Positions 60,739 through 64,000 of a stretch of 64,000 bases of DNA are shown in pieces. The stretch spans positions 248,001 to 312,000 of the forward strand of contig NZ_BCTY01000001.1 in assembly GCF_001591005.1 (NCBI RefSeq). Direction: 5' to 3'. Every line of letters starts with the position of its first letter. The first letter of the stretch is position 1. This DNA is from Sphingomonas sanguinis NBRC 13937 (GTDB lineage Bacteria > Pseudomonadota > Alphaproteobacteria > Sphingomonadales > Sphingomonadaceae). A program made the position numbers and the translations under genes. The notes below the pieces were generated by a model. It was not told the DNA's origin and made no database searches. It saw only the letters and a list, made by a program, of their open reading frames with translations.

Positions 60739-61473
60739 TCAATTTCGGGATGCGGCCACCAAAAACTCGATATTGCCTTCCGGCCCGGTGATCGGGCTCT
60801 GCGTGACGCCCGCCACCGACCAGCCGCCGGTCGTCAGCCACGCGACGACCTGATCGCAGACCCGCTGGTGCACGTTCGGATCGCGCACGACGCCGCCCTT
60901 GCCGACCTCTTCGCGCCCCGCCTCGAACTGCGGCTTGATCAAGGCCAGCAGCCGCGCGCCGGGCTTGGCGAAGCTCAGCGGGCGCTCCAGCACCTTGGCC
61001 AGGCCGATGAAGCTGGCGTCGCACACGATGATGTCGATCGGCTCGGGGATATGCGCCTCGGTCAGGATGCGGGCGCTAGTCTGTTCATGGACGATAACGC
61101 GCGGGTCCTGACGCAGGGACCAGGCGAGCTGGTTGGTGCCGCTATCGACCGCATAGACCCGCGCGGCACCCTTTTGCAGCAGCACATCGGTAAAGCCGCC
61201 GGTCGAACTGCCGACATCGATTGCAACGCAACCGGTCACGTCCCAGCCGAAATGCTCCAGCCCATGCGCCAGCTTGATGCCGCCGCGCGACACCCAGGGA
61301 TGATCGCGCCCGCGCACGTCGAGGTTCGCGTCCTCGGCCAATTGCTGGCCGGGCTTGGCAATCTTCGTCTCACCCGAAAAGACCAGGCCCGCCATCACCA
61401 GCGCCTGCGCGCGCGAACGGGATTCCACGAGTCCGCGGTCCACGAGCATCTGGTCGACACGCAGCTTGGCCAT
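60739..61473 (-). CDS. tlyA: TlyA-family rRNA methyltransferase
   Basis: A 244-residue protein. An S4 domain (LRVDQMLVDRGLVESRSRAQ) precedes an FtsJ-like methyltransferase with VAIDVGSSTGGFTDVLLQKG (SAM motif). Probable K-D-K-E catalytic residues are in SRGGIKLAHGL, VCDASFIGL, IKPQFEAG and EGNIEFL. Members 2'-O-methylate 16S/23S rRNA and influence capreomycin sensitivity. It is separated from dxs, its common partner, by a hydrolase gene. Confidence 0.93.
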   Translation of the reverse strand: MAKLRVDQMLVDRGLVESRSRAQALVMAGLVFSGETKIAKPGQQLAEDANLDVRGRDHPWVSRGGIKLAHGLEHFGWDVTGCVAIDVGSSTGGFTDVLLQKGAARVYAVDSGTNQLAWSLRQDPRVIVHEQTSARILTEAHIPEPIDIIVCDASFIGLAKVLERPLSFAKPGARLLALIKPQFEAGREEVGKGGVVRDPNVHQRVCDQVVAWLTTGGWSVAGVTQSPITGPEGNIEFLVAASRN

Positions 61474-61613
61474 GCCTCGCCCCTACCCCCCGGCTCGGTC
61501 CGTCGCAAGTCGTCATCCATTGGGCGCGAACGCTATTGCCTATCTTTTTAGTAGGAATACATTCCATACCAAGGATCGGGAGTCGACCCGGCCCGGAATC
61601 GAGGAGATGCCAT

Positions 61614-62294
61614 ATGGGTTCGTTCGCATCCTATGAGGCCCGCAAACCGACGGTCCTCACCGTACCTGGCCTGGGAGGCTCAGGCCGCTCGCACTGGCAG
61701 AGTTTGTGGGAAGAGGCGCGCCCCGATACCATCCGGGTCGAACTCGGCATGTGGTCGACGCCGCATCGCAACGCCTGGGTCACGCGGCTGGACCAGGCGA
61801 TCCGGCAGGCGCAGGCACCGGTGATCCTCGCCGCGCATTCGCTGGGCTGTCTGGCCGTCGCTTGGTGGGCGGAACTGTCGCCCCAGCCCTATGGCTGGCC
61901 GGTCGCAGGCGCCCTGCTGGTCGCGCCCGCCGATGTCGACCGCGCGGATGCCCCAGAAGCGCTGAAGGGCTTCGCCCCCAGCCCGCGCACGCCGCTCCCC
62001 TTCCCCTCGATCCTGGTCGCGAGCCAGGACGATCCCTGGATCTCGATCGAACGCGCGCACAGCCTGGCGGTCGACTGGGGCAGCCACTTCGTCGATGCGG
62101 GGCCGCAAGGGCATATCAATGCCGCCAGCGGTCTCGGCTGGTGGCAGGAAGGGCAGGAACTGCTCGGCCGGGTGATCGCGGCCAGCGGCATGGACCGACC
62201 GACGCCGTGTGGGCCGTTGTCGCCCAGCGAAGCGCGGGCGGTGCTGGCGGTAAATGCGACGGACGCGGCGCAGGCGCATTATCTGGGGCGGTGA
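61614..62294 (+). CDS. RBBP9/YdeN-type serine hydrolase
   Basis: A 226-residue alpha/beta hydrolase. The oxyanion region VLTVPGLGGSGRSHWQSLWE and nucleophile AAHSLGC, then LVASQDDPWISIERAHSLA with a catalytic Asp and GPQGHINAASGLG with the His, fit the RBBP9 family. ATG 61614 follows GAGGAGA. Substrate unknown. Confidence 0.9.
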   Translation: MGSFASYEARKPTVLTVPGLGGSGRSHWQSLWEEARPDTIRVELGMWSTPHRNAWVTRLDQAIRQAQAPVILAAHSLGCLAVAWWAELSPQPYGWPVAGALLVAPADVDRADAPEALKGFAPSPRTPLPFPSILVASQDDPWISIERAHSLAVDWGSHFVDAGPQGHINAASGLGWWQEGQELLGRVIAASGMDRPTPCGPLSPSEARAVLAVNATDAAQAHYLGR

Positions 62295-62355
62295 GTTGTT
62301 CGCCCCGTCCAGCCTGAGCTAGGTCGAAGGCCAAGGGGAACCCTTATCAATCAGC

Positions 62356-62381
62356 GTTCCCCGGCGAAGGCCGGGGCCCAG
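62356..62381 (+). repeat. REP-like element, copy 1
   Basis: A 26-base element beginning GTTCCCCGGCGA that itself contains a short stem (CCCCGGC/GCCGGGG). Its exact inverse copy is at 62487. It lies in a 257-bp gap that holds no gene between a hydrolase gene and dxs. Confidence 0.65.
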
Positions 62382-62486
62382 TTTCGGTGAAGATAAGAGG
62401 TAGTAGAAACGACGCGTGGGAGGCCAAGGCTATCGGTGGCAAGGCCTCCCACGCCCATTCACCGCGCCTTCGTGATCGCTCAGCGA

Positions 62487-62512
62487 CTGGGCCCCGGCCT
62501 TCGCCGGGGAAC
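62487..62512 (-). repeat. REP-like element, copy 2 (inverted)
   Basis: The exact reverse complement of the copy at 62356, 105 bases away. The DNA between contains another hairpin (GTGGGAGGCC ... GGCCTCCCAC, about 62415-62450). The pair has the structure of a bacterial interspersed mosaic element and may act in transcription termination of the convergent genes. Confidence 0.65.
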
Positions 62513-62551
62513 AGATTCTGTTTTGGGTCGGGGCGTGGCCTAAATTCTAAC

Positions 62552-62719
62552 TCAGGCGGAACGGGCGCTTTGATCGGACTCGATCGTCTCCCGCTCCGCC
62601 TCGGCCTTGGCCGCCGCCGTGGCCTGCTTCATTCGCCGCCACATCCGCACATTCACGCCGATCATCATGACCACCGCCAGCGTCGTGAAGACGATGACGG
62701 CGGTCCAGCCCCGGATCAC
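62552..62719 (-). CDS. Small membrane protein downstream of dxs
   Basis: A 55-residue frame from GTG 62719, which overlaps the dxs stop. One membrane helix ([20 protein letters not shown]) is followed by a charged helix ([17 protein letters not shown]). Small proteins of this form follow dxs in several sphingomonads as I recall; role unknown. Confidence 0.55.
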   Translation of the reverse strand: MIRGWTAVIVFTTLAVVMMIGVNVRMWRRMKQATAAAKAEAERETIESDQSARSA

Positions 62720-64000
62720 GCGCGCGCACCCTCGTTGATGTTGGCGCTGTTGTGGCGCAGCGCCTTCAGCACCGTTTCGACGATCGCGTCGGCATCCAGC
62801 CCGGCTTGGGCGTACTGCACTTCGGGCTTGTCCTGATCCTGGAAGATATCGGGCAGGCGCATCGTGCGCAGCTTCAGCCCGCCGTCGATCAGCCCTTCGT
62901 CCGACGCCATGGTCAGCACATGCGCGCCGAAGCCGCCGATCGCATTCTCCTCGATCGTCACCGCCACCTCATGGGTGGTCAGCATCCGGCGGATCAGCGC
63001 CTCGTCCAGCGGCTTGGCGAAGCGCAGGTCGGCGACCGAGGTCGACAGCCCCTTGGCCTCCAGCGTGTCGGCGGCGCGCAGCGCCTCGGCCAGGCGAGTG
63101 CCGAGCGAGAGGATCGCGACCTTCTTGCCCTCGCGCACCACGCGGCCCTTGCCGATCTCCAGTAATTGCGGAACGTCAGGCAGCGCCACGCCGACACCGT
63201 TGCCGCGCGGATAACGCACTGCGATCGGGCCGCTGTCGTGGTTGACGCAGGTATGGACCATATGGACCAGCTCCGCCTCGTCGGCGGCCGCCATCACGAC
63301 CATGTTGGGCAGGCTCGCCAGATAGGTGACGTCAAACGAGCCCGCATGGGTCGCCCCGTCCGCCCCAACCAGACCGGCACGGTCGATCGCGAAGCGGACC
63401 GGCAGGTTCTGGATCGCGACGTCATGGACCACCTGGTCATAGGCGCGCTGAAGGAAGGTGGAGTAGATGGCGCAGAAGGGCCGCATCCCCTGCGCCGCCA
63501 AGCCCGCCGCGAAGGTTACGGCATGCTGCTCGGCGATGCCGACGTCGAAGAACCGCTCGGGATGCGCATTCGCGAACCGATCCAGACCGGTGCCCGAGGG
63601 CATCGCGGCGGTGATGGCGCAAATGCGAGGATCGCTGTCGGCTTCCTTCGCCAGCGTTTCGCCGAACACGTTCTGGTAGGCGGGCGGCCCCGGAGGTGCC
63701 TTGGCCTGGGCGCCGGTGATGACGTCGAACTTCTGGACGCCGTGATATTTGTCCGCCGCCGCCTCGGCCGGGGCATAGCCCTTGCCCTTCTTGGTGACGA
63801 CGTGGATCAGGATCGGGCCTTCCTCGGCGTCGCGGACATTCTCCAGCACCGGGATCAGGTGATCGAGATTGTGGCCGTCGATCGGGCCGACATAATAAAA
63901 GCCCAGCTCCTCGAACAGCGTGCCGCCCATCGTCATGCCGCGCGCGAACTCGTCGGTCTTCTGCGCCGCCTTTTGCAGCGGACGCGGGAAGCGCTTGGCG
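62716..64000 (-). CDS. dxs: 1-deoxy-D-xylulose-5-phosphate synthase (5' truncated)
   Basis: The 3' 428 codons of dxs; the frame continues past the window edge, so the N-terminal part with the thiamine-pyrophosphate entry site is missing. [60 protein letters not shown] and the C-terminal [20 protein letters not shown] are diagnostic. The enzyme starts the MEP isoprenoid pathway, feeding carotenoids and quinones. Confidence 0.95.
   Translation of the reverse strand, partial: AKRFPRPLQKAAQKTDEFARGMTMGGTLFEELGFYYVGPIDGHNLDHLIPVLENVRDAEEGPILIHVVTKKGKGYAPAEAAADKYHGVQKFDVITGAQAKAPPGPPAYQNVFGETLAKEADSDPRICAITAAMPSGTGLDRFANAHPERFFDVGIAEQHAVTFAAGLAAQGMRPFCAIYSTFLQRAYDQVVHDVAIQNLPVRFAIDRAGLVGADGATHAGSFDVTYLASLPNMVVMAAADEAELVHMVHTCVNHDSGPIAVRYPRGNGVGVALPDVPQLLEIGKGRVVREGKKVAILSLGTRLAEALRAADTLEAKGLSTSVADLRFAKPLDEALIRRMLTTHEVAVTIEENAIGGFGAHVLTMASDEGLIDGGLKLRTMRLPDIFQDQDKPEVQYAQAGLDADAIVETVLKALRHNSANINEGARA

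Noticed and set aside
1..64000. CRISPR arrays, rRNA genes, insertion sequences
   Set aside because: No regularly spaced repeats, rRNA motifs, transposase genes or terminal inverted repeats of IS type were seen.

Overview
The window is high-GC chromosomal DNA of an alphaproteobacterium, most likely a sphingomonad. I infer this from protein style, a GTTC-N7-GTTC LexA box, a NodT/RND/MipA efflux locus and a UbiK/TspO/TlyA/Dxs neighbourhood; no rRNA is present to confirm it. Host sequence flanks a complete P2-type prophage of about 39 kb inserted in a tRNA-Gln gene.

Left host arm (1-17478). The 3' part of a very large secreted ExeM/NucH-like nuclease with calcium-binding repeats is followed by its type I secretion ABC transporter and adaptor. 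A minus-strand locus then encodes a membrane-bound AraC-type regulator, an RND efflux system (adaptor, pump, NodT outer membrane factor) and a MipA/OmpV porin. Next to the attachment site is an unrecognised two-gene unit: a soluble protein plus a membrane protein.

Prophage (17479-56414). A 49-bp direct repeat of the tRNA-Gln 3' half bounds it, and the integrase lies at the right end beside the intact tRNA. From the left it carries a Rep-like winged-helix gene with candidate iterons and an AT-rich tract, a LexA-boxed umuDC pair, an AT-rich orphan gene, and P2-like capsid genes (Q, P, O, N, M, L). It continues with tail X, lysis genes (holin, endolysin, overlapping spanins), three secreted or accessory genes including an SGNH hydrolase, and tail and baseplate genes (R, S, J, I, fibre, tailspike, V, W, FI, FII, E/E', T, U, D). 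E and E' are joined by a likely -1 frameshift. Cargo follows: a PD-(D/E)XK-type Sce7726 nuclease, a Beta-family protein, a DUF2939 protein, and a four-gene unit with a membrane-tethered LuxR-type protein. The immunity region has a repressor, two operators and a Cro-like gene, followed by an early operon that includes an Ogr/Delta zinc-finger activator and a GapR-like protein.

Regulatory logic. Four near-identical perfect or near-perfect palindromes with the half-site CTTGTAGAGAC lie in front of P/O, J, V and the GapR-like gene. They are the best candidates for binding sites of the Ogr-type activator. A third, slightly degenerate copy of the immunity operator sits just upstream of the Sce7726-type nuclease gene, which suggests that the repressor also controls cargo.

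Right host arm (56441-64000). ilvE and a divergent MarR regulator, proC, a YbjN-like gene, ubiK, tspO, tlyA, a small serine hydrolase, a pair of inverted REP-like elements, a small membrane protein gene and the 3' part of dxs. Very long antisense ORFs occur throughout because of the GC-rich codon usage; I treated them as shadows.
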